DNA from: Carex sylvatica
Taxonomy: Eukaryota; Streptophyta; Magnoliopsida; Poales; Cyperaceae
Reading direction: 5' to 3'
NCBI GenBank assembly: GCA_964058845.1
Contig: CAXKVR010000418.1
Span: 1 to 64,000, forward strand
Length of the DNA: 64,000 nucleotides
Shown in pieces: positions 24,299-37,405 of this stretch. Under the pieces are notes generated by a model. The model did not search any database. It worked only from the letters and a program-made list of their open reading frames with translations, and had not been told where the DNA came from. The translations under genes and the position numbers were made by a program. Position 1 is the stretch's first letter, and the number at the start of each line of letters is the position of its first letter.

Positions 24299-27086
24299 AT
24301 GGCGAAGGGAGGGCGAGTAATCGTGGAGAAATCAAGAAGGGGAATTTCGAGGTGGAAAGGAGATGAAGAAGATGAGGAGGATGAAGAATATATAGCCGAA
24401 GAAGAAGAGGAGCTTGAATCTGAAAGCTACGATGAATTCCTTGCCTCGTCGTCAGATTCAGAGGATGATGGTGGTGGCGAATTTGGGGGGAATTTGGAGG
24501 AATTTAGTGGATCTGACAGATCCTTTGAGGAAGAGTCAGATTTTGAATTTGATGATTCAGAATTTGAAGAAGAGGAGGAGATCCGGGCGAAGAGTTCAAA
24601 GAAAGGGAGAAAAAAATCGGGGAAAAAACAGACGAAAGCTAGAAGGAAGGTATCAGATTCAGACGAAGATGACGAAGATTTTGATATTAAATCAGTTCCG
24701 AACAAAAATAGAAGGAAGCAATCTCGAAAAGACGATTCTGAAGGATCAGATTACGAGGAAGAAGAGGAAGATGATTTCGATGATTTGGATGAAGATGAAG
24801 ATTTTACACCAGATGTAGAAGACGAAGATGAAGAATCTGTTTCCTTTTCTAAGAGAATAAAAGGTTATAGAAAAGAGAAGGCTAGTAGGTCACCTGTTAA
24901 AAGAACAAGAAAGAATACAAAATCAAAAGTATCAAGGCGAAAGAAACCCACTGTCCCCAAAAATAAGAAAGAAAAGAAATCTAGAAAGAAAAGAGGAAGA
25001 GGGAGAAAGAGGAATTCCCCAAAAGAGCCTGCGACTAAACGAAGGCGACGATTGGGTCAGATCAAAGATGACGATTTCATCGTTGATGATGATGATTTTA
25101 TTGTGGAAGATCGGGTCGAGGCTAAAAAGAAAAACAACAAGAGAAAACCTGCATCAGACTCTGACACGTCAGAATTCGAATTCATTACTTCTGATGAAGA
25201 TGAATTTGTTATCCAGGAACAGATCGAACCTAAAAAGAGGAAGAAAAACAACATGTGCTGTTCTGAGTCAGGGTCAGGATCTGACTCAGCTGATTCAGAT
25301 TATGTAATTTATGAGGAAGCGGAAGTGGTGAAGGAGGTGCGAAAGAGAAAGAGAGAGCATGTAAAGGGGAAGGCGAAGGAGGGAGAGAGAGAGGAAGATA
25401 CTGGAAAGAAGATGTGTGGGATCTGCTTGTCAGAGGAGCAGAGAAGAACAACGCGTGGAGTGCTTGATTGTTGTGCTCATTTCTTTTGTTTTGCATGTAT
25501 AGTCGAATGGTCGAAGGTAGAGTCAAGGTGCCCTGTTTGTAAGAGGCGGTTTGAGACCATCACCAAGGCGTCCAGTTCAGATTCTGACGATCTAGGGTTT
25601 GGCGCCCCAAGGAAAGTCATCAAGGTCCCTAAGCGAGATCAGGTAACTTCTTTGAATTATTTTGGGTTATCTATATATTATTTTTCTGATTTAGAATTAT
25701 GATTATTTTCTCTGCTTGTTTGGTTAGGTGTAATATAACATATAGGTCAAACAAAGGTGTCAAATAGATTTAATTTATTTCAATTGCTTTGAACTTGTGA
25801 GTGATGTCATATTCTCCTGAAAAGAGTAATTATCTTATCTAGATATCTAATTTGACTTGGGCAATCATTTACTGGTAACAAAAGATTCTGCCATCTTTTC
25901 CTCCAACTTTAAGCATGTTTTAAATCCATAAAGGCAGGGTACTAGATTTGGGTTGGGAATAATTTCTCTTTTAAGCAACTTTTGTCTCATCTCCAGTATA
26001 TGAAAAAGTTTTTCAATTTCTATTGTATGTAATGAAACAGGTGTACCAGCCATCAGAGGAGGATATAAGGGGCATGCTGGACCCGTATGAAAATGTGTTG
26101 TGCATGGAGTGCCAGCAAGGCGGCGATGACAACTTGATGCTGCTGTGCGACATTTGTGACTCCTCAGCCCACACCTATTGTGTGGGCCTTGGTAACGCAG
26201 TACCAGAGGGCAACTGGTACTGTGACTGCTGCCGATCCGCTGGTGTGGGCCCCTCCAACCTGCCACCTCAACCGTCCATGGGCCCTGCCGACCCTGCTCC
26301 TACCGAGAATGATCTGTTTGCGAATCTGCAACCGACAGCTCCGTCTTATTCTCCACTTGAAATCGATCTGAATGCCCCTCCCAGAGATGCTCTTGAGGAT
26401 CCTGGTGTGGGCCCATCACAGGTGGCGTCACCATCAGCTGGTGGGGCTGCCACACTCTCTGGCCGGCGGGCCATACGGAACCGGATACGGATTCTACTGT
26501 CCAACACCCGGCCAATGCAGGTTGTCAGAAGGAATGGAGAAGAACGAAATGGTGTTTTTAATGGTGTTGGGTTAGGCCTACGGGTTGGCGGGTCTGTTGG
26601 TCAGCAACGCAGTTTTCTGGCACCTCAAAGAGAGCGAGGTGGGCCCCACGATGTTGACAGGGCAAAGGATCAGGTGCGGTCAATGGTGAAGAATCACTTG
26701 AAACAAATTTGCTCAAACGCTCCACTAGGTATCAAGCAAAGTCTCTTATGATAAGACTCAGTTCTCTTATTTAGTTCATAAATTTGTTCATACACAGTGA
26801 AGCTGAGTTCTTTGTGCTCATTTTTTTTTTGTGCCATTGTGCAAATTGGGAAGACCGGGATGCATTCAAGGATGTAGCAAGAAGGGCCACCTACACAGTT
26901 CTAGCGGCCTGTGGATTTGGAGTCGAACACAACAGAAACCTTGTTTCGAATTCCATCTCTGCCCCGATTGGTTGCTCTCATGAAACTCGCTACTCAGAAC
27001 AGACATCTCTTCTGGCTGGTTCTTGCTCAGCTTGTTTTGATTCCTTTGTCAGAGATGTGGCCGTCACCATACTTAATCGGGGTTAA
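24299..27086 (+). CDS. RING and PHD finger protein, putative chromatin-associated E3 ligase
   Basis: Three exons, 24299-25642, 26041-26728 and 26854-27086, give 754 aa with all GT-AG junctions. Residues about 20-210 are extremely acidic and Ser-rich, interleaved with Lys/Arg blocks that look like nuclear localisation signals (about 200-265). A C3HC4 RING lies at about 373-414 (CGIC, then CAHFFCFAC, then CPVC). A C4HC3 PHD finger lies at about 469-512 (CMEC, CDIC, H-x2-C, CDCC) and starts just after intron 1. The tail has an EIDLNAPP segment (EAR-like DLN core) and a conserved-looking final exon (DAFKDVARRATY). RING domains of this type recruit E2 enzymes, and PHD fingers usually read histone H3 tails, so a chromatin-linked ubiquitin ligase is inferred. 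The ATG at 24299 is the first in frame. I cannot assign a gene name. Confidence 0.87.
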
Positions 27087-29339
27087 AGAATGAAAGTAGA
27101 CTTATTTTTTATTTATTTTTCTTTTCAATTCTTGATTAGATCGCCATTCTTGCCAATCTAACAAAGAAGACCTGTATTGAAGGTCATCTTGCCCCATTAC
27201 CATTCCATTCGCAATAAATAAAGTCATTCCCTTCATACATGCCACCCCATCAATGTCCATTTCTTATTTAAAAGCAAAAAAATGACCCATTTCTTTTTTC
27301 TCTAATTTTTTCGGTCTCCTCTTTTCTTTATACCTGCCTTATAAAATTGAATTTAAGGATACATATCATTGAGAAAAGTGTAGCTGTATGTTTGAATTAT
27401 TGATAATGATTCTGATGATGCTACCTGCAAAGATGGTTAATTTGTGCTTCCCGCTGGTATCTGTTTTAAATTATACATTTTTATACTTATTACGTTTTGG
27501 GAAGAAAAATCAATCCAATGTTGTGCTGAAAAGGTGCATTTTCATTCATTATAGCAACTATTTGACGGAAAAATGATTTAAGATTTGAACATATTCTATA
27601 ACAAATGGTTTGCTTATTCAATATTAAAAGACTGCTAAGAAAGCTTTCCCAAATATCATAAAAGCAAGCGGGAAGGAGGTTAAAATTCAAACAAAAGGAT
27701 TGGGGGAAGCTGGTTTGTTATGTTTTAGCTTCTAGATTTGTGTATTAATTGACCTCCATTGCTTGAAGAAGTCTCTCCATTTTTATCACTTGCGCAATAC
27801 TGATTGGAGGGAAATGGAGAGGAAGAGGAATTATAAATACCTTAAATCTGGATATCGGTGACGTCAGCAATGAACAGTAGAATGCCTACTGTGTGCCGTC
27901 TGATTGAAAATCAACGGTTCATCTGATATTAAAAGTTTGAATGAACAGCAATACCTCTACTTTGTTCTGTCGGATGCAAAATGGAGGGATTGGATTATTA
28001 CGCGCTGATGTTATCTGAGGTCATCCCACAAAATTATTTCCCGTCTCTCACATGTGCCAGGCGTCGTTTTTTCCTTTCCCAAGCTAACCACGTCATTCCG
28101 ATGCTTCACTTTCTCTCGCTGACACCTCTCCTCTCTTCTTCCCTCCGTGTCGCTCAATCATGTTAGACAAGTCCATCTGCCACGCCTTCCTCGCTCTACC
28201 AAAAAACCTCTCTTTTCGACAACTCCACCTCAAGGCTTAAGCCTCTCATGCCTACCACCACTACTCTCCTCCACCTCCTCTCTACGACAAATTTCCACCT
28301 GAATTCCAATCCCAATCATCCGAAGACCAGGACGAAGCAGCTTTCGCGTAGTCCCTTCTGCACTGGTTCTGCTCTACCCCTAACTATACTTTTCAAATCC
28401 ACTGACCGAAGGTGATTTTCACGAAGCACGCCATAATGATGCCTGGAACCGAGACCCGCCAGAGCCCGATCTAAGATGAGTTAATCTTCACGATGACAGT
28501 GGTTGTCTTGCGGATTGAGGCTGACAACACCGGCGGAGTCTGTGAAGTGGTGCTGTAGAAGTGCCATCAAGAAAGGATGGAAGACCGTGTCCACGAATTA
28601 CAGGTAACACTTGAGATTTTCAGAGCAAGAAATTGGTTTCATCAAGTTTTGGATTGCTGTCGTAATGGCACTGTATGGGACTGATAACAGTGGGTAGAGG
28701 AGATTCTATGCGTACCAGTACACTAATGTCAGAAATCAGTTGTACCAAATAGTTGCATGTTTTATTAGATATATACAAAGGATGAGATTATTAACTTTGA
28801 AAAAGAGAAAATGCAAAGAAAAAATAATATGTATCATTTATCAAATACTGATTCTATTTGGATTGGCTATGTGAAAGTACCAGGACAAATGATAAAAAAG
28901 TGTTTAGGTGCGCCAATTAATCAGTTCTTAACAAAACATATATTTTACTTATGTCTGATTCTACTTTTTTTTTCACGTTTTGTTCCCTCATAATATGTAT
29001 TTGATATCCTAAAATTTGGTGGAAATGCACAATTCATAACATAAAATAAATGGATTCACCACAACTCATTTTTATGGAATTATGATGTAAGAATTAAACA
29101 TGGACTACCTTAAGCACCCTCAACGAACCCCAAAATACTGATCGGTACGTGCTTTTAGCTTTGTTGATTTATATTATGTGACTTTCTGTACATGCTTCTT
29201 GCTTATTCGTAACAATTGCATTTTTATTCTAATTTTTCAAATGAAGCAGTTGGAAACAACATTGACTACAGTTGTATTATGAGTGATACCAAGGTACTAT
29301 GCCTAATATAGATTTGTCCGTACTATGGATTAATACCTT

Positions 29340-29470
29340 CATTTTCAAAACTCAAAAAGTTGATCTGAACCATTCCACGTGATCTTCACATGGAAATGTA
29401 CTTGCTGACTAAATTTCACATGTTTTACAATTTTTTTAAAATTTTTTAAGATAGGTTGAAAATCATCACT
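29340..29470. repeat. Half copy of the hairpin family (copy l)
   Basis: One arm only: 'ttgatctgaacc', then a 'gctgactaaatttcacatg' block, then 'tttttaaaattttttaag', in the core order of the family. No mirrored arm follows. Confidence 0.5.
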
Positions 29471-31224
29471 TTTGCTTCTTGTCTTATTATTCTCAATGAA
29501 AAAGCGATGCCCTATGTCATCTGCTTCCTGATTGGTAACTATACTGCACCGGCTTGAGAAACAATGGGGCTGAGGTCCGTAATGCAAGGTCAATCAATTG
29601 TTAAGCCTATCGTCAGCTAAGGTGTTACTGGTCTCTTTGCGTGTCTCCTCCGGTACAGAGGTAAATACTATTTTTTTCCTTTACTTTTGTTTCTTTCTCA
29701 ATGAAATTAGTATTTTACTTCTTTTTTTCTTTTTTTTCATTTCTCTACCAACTGAGTTAGCTGTTCAATGTTCTCTCTTAATGGCAATGAATTGAGTGTT
29801 CAATTGACTCAACATGTGCATATAGTGTCAGCCCTTATAGAAAAATGTCATCTTTCTCTCTGTTATTGTTGAAGTACTCAATTGGTGAGTTAATAGATTT
29901 GTAGTTCTTAGTGTTAATTCACTTTGAGGAGGGCATGTACCCATGTGTTGAACTGGTATGTAGCACCTCAGTGCATTTTCCTTGTATTTAGTCAATTGTA
30001 CACAGGAGCTGACCAGTACTGTGGTTTATAACCAATTATACACTATATATTGCTTTGCTAAGAATAAAAATATAGCACATTAGACCTAATGATTCCTTAT
30101 CCAAGCTTCCTGCTCTTGTCCAGTCTTCATAACAATAGAAGCTTCCAATTGTACTCTATATACAAAATTGTGCTTAATTTATTAGCTACATATGCCCCTG
30201 ACATAACAAGTATCCTTTATATAGGCAGTCCAATCTTAATTAGTTTGCAATTGATATTGATTTTGTATTATTGCTCTTGTTGTATAGATGGCTACTAAAC
30301 CCCCAACAGTTGATACTAATGCTCTTAGTCTCTTACTGACTTTGGTACACTTTCTTAAACTAATCTTTTTTAAATACTCCGTATGACTCTATTTTCTACT
30401 TCCTCTATTTAGGTTTCATTTAACTTTTTTTAAGAATTCTGAGTGAGTGAGATTTCATTGACACAATTAGTTTGAGCTTATTTGTTGTGAAGACTTCTAT
30501 ACTAGACAAAAGATTATATAGTAGGCATGTGTACAATAGAACTGTGGGAAGATTTACGATATCGCATAGATTTAGACTTTTTATTGATTTCAGTTTAAAT
30601 ACTTATTTTTCACTTTCTTTGGTATTTTTTTATGAGGTTATAAGCATGTCGAAGAAGAAGAAATTCTGGCAAAGGAGGAGTGTTGCACAGCTCCAGTAAG
30701 CTTACATTTCGATTATCTTATTTATGAATCATTTCTTATTTTTAAAAATCATCTAATTATGAAATATATTATGATTTCAGATTATAAAAAATGTTCCAAA
30801 GTGGTGATCCACCTCCAAAGGGCTTCAAAGCAATGCAATTTACAGACTCTAGGTCTGTAGTGAGACATGTACGATCTATTGTTTAGTTTTTGGTACTCTT
30901 AAGTGGTCGGGTCCTGTTGCAATACCAATGGTTTATCTTTTTTTCTATGATTTTGCATTTGTAAGCCTTACTAGTATGTACCAGTGGGCCTTGTACATAC
31001 GTTTGTGATGTTATTAATCTGACAAGTACGTCCAATTAATTCAATTATATTCACCGAAATTTTTTTTGGAAATTATTGCAACATTTACATCTCGATTAAC
31101 TTGTACCAGTTTGTACTTCCGAATTAAGGTTCCAAATGGATTATGTGCTACAAGCCCACAATAGATAAATAGAAGAAGGAAAAATGTGTCGTCCATTTAC
31201 CCCAACATTCACAAAGAAAAATGA

Positions 31225-31253
31225 TTGCGGCGTAGCCGCAACGACGCACCTAG
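31225..31253 (+). mobile_element. Helitron 3' terminus
   Basis: A perfect 7-bp stem (TTGCGGC / GCCGCAA) with a GTA loop at 31225-31241 is followed 8 bases later by CTAG (31250-31253) and then a T. This is the canonical Helitron 3' end: a GC-rich hairpin about 10 nt before CTRR, inserted before T. The element must extend to the left. No certain 5' TC end was found, so its length is unknown. Confidence 0.65.
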
Positions 31254-32974
31254 TTCCTCTACAATATTGGATGAACTCCAATTTGTGGGCTTCATTTTGT
31301 GACCTGTTGGGCTTATCGGTTGATATCTTACGCGGTCTCTCTAAAGAAACCCATGAAGTATGGTTCAATGATCTCCTTCTCGGGACCCAAATTTAAACCA
31401 AGATTCACGCGGATTTAAACTATAGATCACTGTATAGGGATGGTTTGTTACAAAGGTTGACCGGTCAAACATATAACAGAACAACGTATTGGAAAGTTTG
31501 TTACGGATGTTGACTGGTCAAACCATTCAGTAAATTGATTAACTAAATTGGTTTGGCTGATAGTTAGGCATGGAATACTTCTATGAAAAGGGGAACAGTC
31601 TGTATAATTCAAAATCGCTTGTTCTTCAATCTCTCTTCGCTTCTATGTTCTAACTCAGGAATAACGCTAATGCGGAATCCTATTCCGCTATTTTTTTTTT
31701 TTTAATTAAGACTTTGCGTCATGTTTCATCACTGAAATAGACGGTTGTCTGTACATCCACAATTTGATGCAGTGTGATCACTACAAACCCACATCATAGT
31801 TAACTTGCCAAAAATAACATATCACTGCCTTAGCTCAAAATCAAATCGGCTATTCCACTATTATTTTATAGGAGACTAGGAACTGGGATTCAAAGAGCCA
31901 AAGATGCGACAATTTGGCGTTCTTCAATCTTCTATTTGTTTTTGGCTAATTATAATTCATTTTAATTGAGTTAACTCAATTTGCTAATTTGTATTTGAAT
32001 CATCAAGGTTTAAAAATAGAGAAGCTAATCTAAAGTTAGCTCTATTCTTGAGTGATCCAAACACATCCTTTAATGAAATGTTGATTAACAGCTATTTTAA
32101 TTCTTTAATTAGTTGCTAACCTCATTAACCCTACCATATATTCATCCAAACACTAACTCACTTTTATGATGCAATGATATCAAAACACGAATCATATCAC
32201 CTAAGGTACCTTTTTATTTGAATTTGAATACTATATCCGTTCGTTATATATTACCAAGAAACTTAAAAAGTGCTTGAGCCAGATTGACACGAATTTGATC
32301 GAACAGTCCAAATTCACATCCACGGTGTTGTGCACCTTATTAATTACAAACATGCTCCACAAAATTCATGCTAAGAGAGCAACATGAAGGAAGAGAAAGA
32401 AAAGAGGCTGCCGCAATTCTCCTTGCTGATTCTTACACTCTAATTTGAAAAGTACAAATTTGGAAACTTTATATAGAGCGTTACTCTCGTTACAGTAGCA
32501 CTTTTTCTTCTTTTCCTCTCTAATTTTGTTCTTTTGAAGCGGATGATCAGCATGAATAGTCCGCGTTCCTCTCCACTTTTTCTTCATTTTCGTTCCTTGC
32601 CTTTAATGAAAAACTTTCTATCCCTCTCTAGAGTACAGCCTAAACAACGTACATCGCAAAATTAACAACACTCATAAAAAACATAACACACTAAAACTTT
32701 GTGAATGCAATCACATACGCTATATTTTTTCTTTGTGACAACAAATGATCCACGAATAAAATGCCTTTTTCCTTGTTTTTATTTATTTCTAGCTGACATT
32801 TTTACTCTCAATTGGTTTGTTGTAAACGTGACTGACAACAAATTATTTAGAAGTTATTAAAAGTTTTTGTTTAAAGCATATTTTATTACCTTTTGCATTA
32901 CATTATTATCTTAGATGATAAATTACGTACCTTTTTGTACTTTCTTTTTTAAGTAAAAATAAGGGTCAAACTAG

Positions 32975-33350
32975 CAGGGGTGAAAACAAGCGAAGCGGAT
33001 AGTGGTAAAACAATATCCATATTTTATTTTTTAATTTTTGAATACGAATACGAAGTGGATATCAGATAGATACATATACAGATCTGAATTAGATTGGATA
33101 TTTATTAAAATAATATAAAAAAATTAAAGTTCATATTATTTATTTAATTGTAATGGTGAATAATATAGATTTTTCATAATATATATTAAAATATATGATA
33201 TATATCTTCTATTTAAATACAAATAATTAAAATATAAAATTATATAGTATTCTTATATACACAAATATTCAAATATCAAATAACTACATCTACATTTTCA
33301 TATACAGATATACAAATCGAATATTATCCATACGTTTTCACATCTACAAG
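32975..33350. repeat. AT-rich TIR repeat
   Basis: Begins 'caggggtgaaaac' and ends near 'cgttttcacatcta', so the ends are inverted. The interior repeats 'gatacatatacagat' words, as in the 9295 and 44079/54138 elements. Non-coding. Confidence 0.45.
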
Positions 33351-34571
33351 ACTAGCCCTCATTGACCCTTTTGTATTTTTGTACTACTATATTTTTTTCA
33401 CGATCCATAGTCCAAACGCAATCACACGCGCTAGCGATTCCGCGTACAGGTGCCGCTAGAGGAGAACGTCAAGCGAAATCAGCTTCCATTCGATGATCAG
33501 ATCATGAGGCACGTATCAGTAATCTAAACCTTTCGTTTCCAATCAAACTGTTCTCAGAGCGAATCGTGTCATTCATGCGCTCTTACCACCTCACATTGCC
33601 GCTTCACCAGATTTTGCTTCTTTGCCCCTTGAGACCTCGTAATGGACCTAAAGGTTGCACAATCAGTCAGGTCAACCAAAGCTACCTAGTACGTACAACT
33701 AAAACGAATTGAACGCCGGAATTTAATCCCAACGACCTGTGGCCATTACAATGTACCATGTCTTGTGGCCTTTACAATGCAGCATGAATAAAGGTAACAT
33801 AATATTTGTGTTTAGATCCGGACCATTTGATCAGAATTGAAGACTTGGAGGGTTTTTAATTTTGTGTGAATTTTGATCATGACAGGAGAGCTAAAACCTA
33901 ATGTCATCCTCTATCAATATCTCAATTAGATATTGAGTAAAATTTATTTAAGCTTAATAATATATGGAAATATTCTTTTAAATATAATAATTATATATGT
34001 TAACAAGTATCAGTACCCAATCATTATAATCAATTAGAGCTTTAAGAACAAACAAAGCAATTTGAGTACATTATATATGTTTCTTCTTAATTCCACTAGC
34101 TAGGCCAATAAAAGAAGTCTCTTGTAGAAAACATTAATTGCTTAAACATTGTCATTTATGTTTTTCTTAATTTCAGTTTCTAAATCCATCCACCAAAGAA
34201 AGTATCTTTTGTACTGGTAGACCATTACAAAGACATAAACATAAACATTGTAACAGCAACACATTGATCTAGTTGCCATTAACTGATTTCCTAGGCGCCG
34301 CTCCATTCCAAAAATCCCCAATCTACTCTCCCTGTACTGTGCTCCATCAATCCGACATGCAGCATGCATTAGCGTTCATGCACCCTGAGAAACCTTACCT
34401 CTTAAGCTCCTGCAATAACACTTTTTTTTTTTTTTACATCTTTTTTGTTTTCTAGCAAATTAAACCTTGCACCGATTTCAATACACGTTTAGCACAAAAT
34501 GTCTCTCTCTATATTAATGCATGTCTCCTGTTTGGATACCACCAGTCCACCATCGCCATTGCCTCATACAC

Positions 34572-35201
34572 ATGCCTTCAATGGAGGCCTTCTACTCTCG
34601 GTGCCTCATTGAAGAAGAACGCCTTTTAAATGATCTCTTGTCAGTGCCGCAAGACCGTCCTGACCTTCAAATCCCTTTGATCTCTCGCATGTTGTCACAA
34701 TGTGCCGAGTATTCCAACCGCAAGTCCCAACTTGCCGAACGAGACATTTTTCAGGTATTCTCGGCATTATGGCTTACTCCAGTTGAGCGAACATTCCTCT
34801 GGCTTGGCGGCCTGAAACCCGACATCATATTTCATTTTGTGCCATCGAGTCATAGCAATGATCAGAGAAGGGAGGTGGAGCAGTTGAAAAGGCAGGTGGT
34901 GCAGAGACAGACAGAGCTGGAAGAGAGGATGCGGCACGTTCAGGAGGCCATGACGATTTTGATGACTTTAGCAGCGGTGCATGGATATGTCAGAAATGGC
35001 GAGGTGAGAGGTGAGGCGGCATTGAGGGTGGCTGAGATAATGCGTGTAGTGTTTTATGATGCTGATACACTGAGGAGGCATGTTGTTACAAGGATAATTC
35101 AGATACTGAGCACTGCTCAGACGGTGCTATTCCTCGTGTCAGGTGTAAACTTCCATCTCAGGTTGCGCCAGTATGGTTTGAATGGCAATGCAAGGGATTG
35201 A
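34572..35201 (+). CDS. DOG1-domain protein 1 (intronless)
   Basis: 209 aa from the ATG at 34572. An in-frame ATG at 34521 would add 17 residues. I prefer 34572 because MPSMEAFYSRC aligns with the starts of the other two genes and because a TATA-like 'tatatta' sits near 34510. The DOG1 domain (Pfam DOG1, seed dormancy control) fills the protein: VPQDRPDLQIPLISRML, AERDIFQVFSALWLTPVERT, FLWLGGLKP, then a Gln/Arg/Glu-rich probable coiled coil (about 110-145) and a RIIQILSTAQTVLFLV end. The domain is shared by DOG1, some TGA factors and INP1-type proteins. DOG1 itself controls seed dormancy through PP2C phosphatases. The specific role here is unknown. It is one of three related genes in the window. 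Confidence 0.88.
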   Translation: MPSMEAFYSRCLIEEERLLNDLLSVPQDRPDLQIPLISRMLSQCAEYSNRKSQLAERDIFQVFSALWLTPVERTFLWLGGLKPDIIFHFVPSSHSNDQRREVEQLKRQVVQRQTELEERMRHVQEAMTILMTLAAVHGYVRNGEVRGEAALRVAEIMRVVFYDADTLRRHVVTRIIQILSTAQTVLFLVSGVNFHLRLRQYGLNGNARD

Positions 35202-35404
35202 TGGAATTTTTTTTGTATGCATGGAAGCCTTCTTAAATTTTGTGCGATGCGATGGATGTCTGGACTCAGCTGGGTGATTAGCAGAGGGGGATCAGTTTAC
35301 TGGGAAATTTGCATCTGCTGTCATGATTGGGTTATAGCTAGAGCATCGTTTTCTCGTTGTTCTTTCTATTTCCTACCCGGTTTAATTAATAATTGGATAA
35401 TAAG

Positions 35405-35562
35405 AAGAACTAGCCTTTATTTAGTGACAACATGATCTCTATATGAAAAGTTATGAGTTTAAAATTCAGATGGAGAAAATTATTTGTTGTATTACATAAA
35501 TATTAAATAGTTGAGTAGTTTGATCTCCGACCTTTACTCAAAAAAAAAATAAAAATAATCGA
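35405..35562 (+). mobile_element. tRNA-derived SINE, copy 1
   Basis: It shows the same sequence order as the SINE at 62254-62400: 'actagcctttatttagtg', 'atgatctctatatgaaaag', 'ttgttgtattac', 'tattaaatagtt', 'tttactcaaaaaaaaa'. It ends in an A-rich tail. The short direct repeat ATAATAAG (35397-35404 and 35563-35570) is a likely target duplication. Confidence 0.65.
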
Positions 35563-35747
35563 ATAATAAGTAAACTTTTATGGGAAAATTCGACTACTCG
35601 GACCGTCCGAATCATTTAATAATGACAAACAAAGAACCATTAAACGAAAGAAAGTCGGAATTATAGATATTCTCCGATCAAATAATTAATTAATTATTAC
35701 CTAAACAAAGTGCTTCTTCTTCTTATTTTTTCCCCTCAAATCAGCAC

Positions 35748-35774
35748 TATATATATATATATATATATATATAT
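35748..35774. repeat. (TA)n microsatellite without an inserted hairpin
   Basis: About 13 TA units. It may show the kind of site in which the neighbouring hairpin elements sit. Confidence 0.9.
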
Positions 35775-36139
35775 TATGAAATGCCGTTGTAATTAGTGTA
35801 TATGGATAAGGTGATTATTGTACTAATAACCGAAGTTTATACTCAAATTAGAATCTCATTCTATTTCTTGATATAGTACTAGTTTCGGTCTAATAGTTGT
35901 ATGCAATGATAGGCAGCAGTGATTGAACATACTTTAAAACTCTAGAACTTGATTCTAATTTTCCTTATGCCATCAAATTTTCTTTTATTCTAATTACAAT
36001 ATAATTGACTACAACAACAACAAACCATAAACTAATATTTCCCAAAAGTTAAAACACACATCAATCAAATAATGTATTTTAACTCTTATTTTTTTTATTT
36101 AAATAAGTTGGGAACGAGTTTCTCAATTATATATATATA

Positions 36140-36556
36140 GAGAGAGAGAGTTGGGCTCTGGTACTTCGCGAAATAAAACGAGCCACGTTTATATCTTCAA
36201 TTTCAAAGTTCAAAATATCGATCCAAACCGTTCAAATTGATCTCCATATTAAATTGTGCTTGGAGACCAAATTTTATATTTTCTTTAGAATTTTTTTACT
36301 ATTTCTTTAGAATTTTGAAAATCGATGTTTTTCAAAAAATTATGGACCATCAAATACAACGATTTTCAAAAATTCTAAGAAGTTGTAAAATTTTTCCAAA
36401 AAATATATATATTTGGTCTCCAAGAACAATTTAACATGGAGATCAACATGAACAGTTCGGATCGACGTTTTGAGCTTTAAAATCGCAAAATATGAGTGTG
36501 AAGGTAAAACACTCGTTTTACTTCATGAAGGACCATAGCCAAACTCTCTCTCTCTC
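36140..36556. mobile_element. Hairpin MITE copy a
   Basis: Flanked by TA runs and (AG)n / (CT)n. The core has 'gtgcttggagaccaaattt' and its mirror 'atttggtctccaag'. The outer arms, 'ctggtacttcgcgaaataaa' mirrored by 'ttttacttcatgaaggacca', are moderately diverged and match no other copy. Confidence 0.75.
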
Positions 36557-36567
36557 TATATATATAT

Positions 36568-36946
36568 AGAGGTTGGCTAAGCTCAAAACGTGTTTTCCTA
36601 GCCCTAGGAACAAATGACTCAGTTTTCACATTTTCAAAATTCAAACAGTCGATCCAAACTGATAGATGTTCAATCTATATTAAAATGTGCTTGGAGACTA
36701 AATTTTATATTTTTTGAATTTTTTTTACTATTTATTAAGATGGTTTGAAAGTTACTGTCTTTCAATGGTGCAAAAATTTAATAAAAATAGTAAAAAAATT
36801 CCAAAAAATATAAAATTTAGTCTCCAAGCATATTTTAAGATAAATTAAATATCTAACGATTTTGATTGACTATTTTAACTTTGAAAATTAGAAAACCGAG
36901 TCGTTTATTCCTGAGGTTAGGAAAAAATATTTTGAGCTTAGCTAAC

Positions 36947-36974
<28 letters not shown>
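36568..36974. mobile_element. Hairpin MITE copy b
   Basis: The outer arms 'gaggttggctaagctcaaaa' and 'ttttgagcttagctaacctc' are mirror images. The shared core 'tgcttggagactaaatttta' and its mirror lie inside. A (CT)n tract and (TA)n follow on the right. Confidence 0.8.
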
Positions 36975-36992
<18 letters not shown>

Positions 36993-36993
<1 letters not shown>

Positions 36994-37405
36994 GAGTAGT
37001 CTACCATACATTGCAATGCATAGGCACCTCTATGCATTGGACTATAAATCACCATATTCAAAGTCCAAATGACCGATCCAAACCGTTCATCTTGTTCTTC
37101 ATATTAATATGTGCTTGGAGACCAAATTTTATATTTTTTGGAATTTTTTTACTATTTATTAAGCCACATTGAAAATCACTGATCCAACGGTTACAGTAAA
37201 ATCAAAAGGCACCGTTGGATCAGTAATTTTCAAAGTGACTTAATAAATAGTAAAAAAATTCCAAAAAATATAAAATTTGGTCTCCAAGCACATATTAATA
37301 TGGAGAACAAGATGAACGGTTTGGATCGGTCATTTGGACTTTGAATCCATGATTTATAGTCCAATGCATAGAGGTGCCTATGCATTGCAATGTATGGTAG
37401 ACTTA

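Larger units (their letters stand above)
27087..34571. other. Long intergenic interval with a Helitron end and gene-like scraps
   Basis: No intact gene. After the polyadenylation-type AATAAA near 27214 the sequence holds exon-like fragments I cannot identify (about 27960-28600, GC-rich; about 30650-30880 with MSKKKKFWQRR and a donor-like 'ccagtaagc'). It also holds a half hairpin copy (29340-29470), a Helitron 3' terminus (31225-31253), scraps related to the 8340 repeat (32270-32600) and an AT-rich TIR repeat (32975-33350). The fragments before 31253 could be cargo of the Helitron, whose 5' end I could not find. Confidence 0.5.
35202..36139. other. Interval with a SINE and a TA microsatellite
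   Basis: 3' flank of the first DOG1-domain gene. It contains a SINE (35405-35562) and a (TA)n run at 35748-35774. No gene. Confidence 0.6.

Noticed and set aside
24414..25526. Several frames of 65-134 codons on both strands inside the RING-PHD gene
   Set aside because: They are shadows produced by the biased GAA/GAT/AAG codons of the acidic exon.
27981..28166. GC-rich frame near 28 kb as a gene
   Set aside because: Short, broken in every frame soon afterwards, and no recognisable family. At most a captured fragment.
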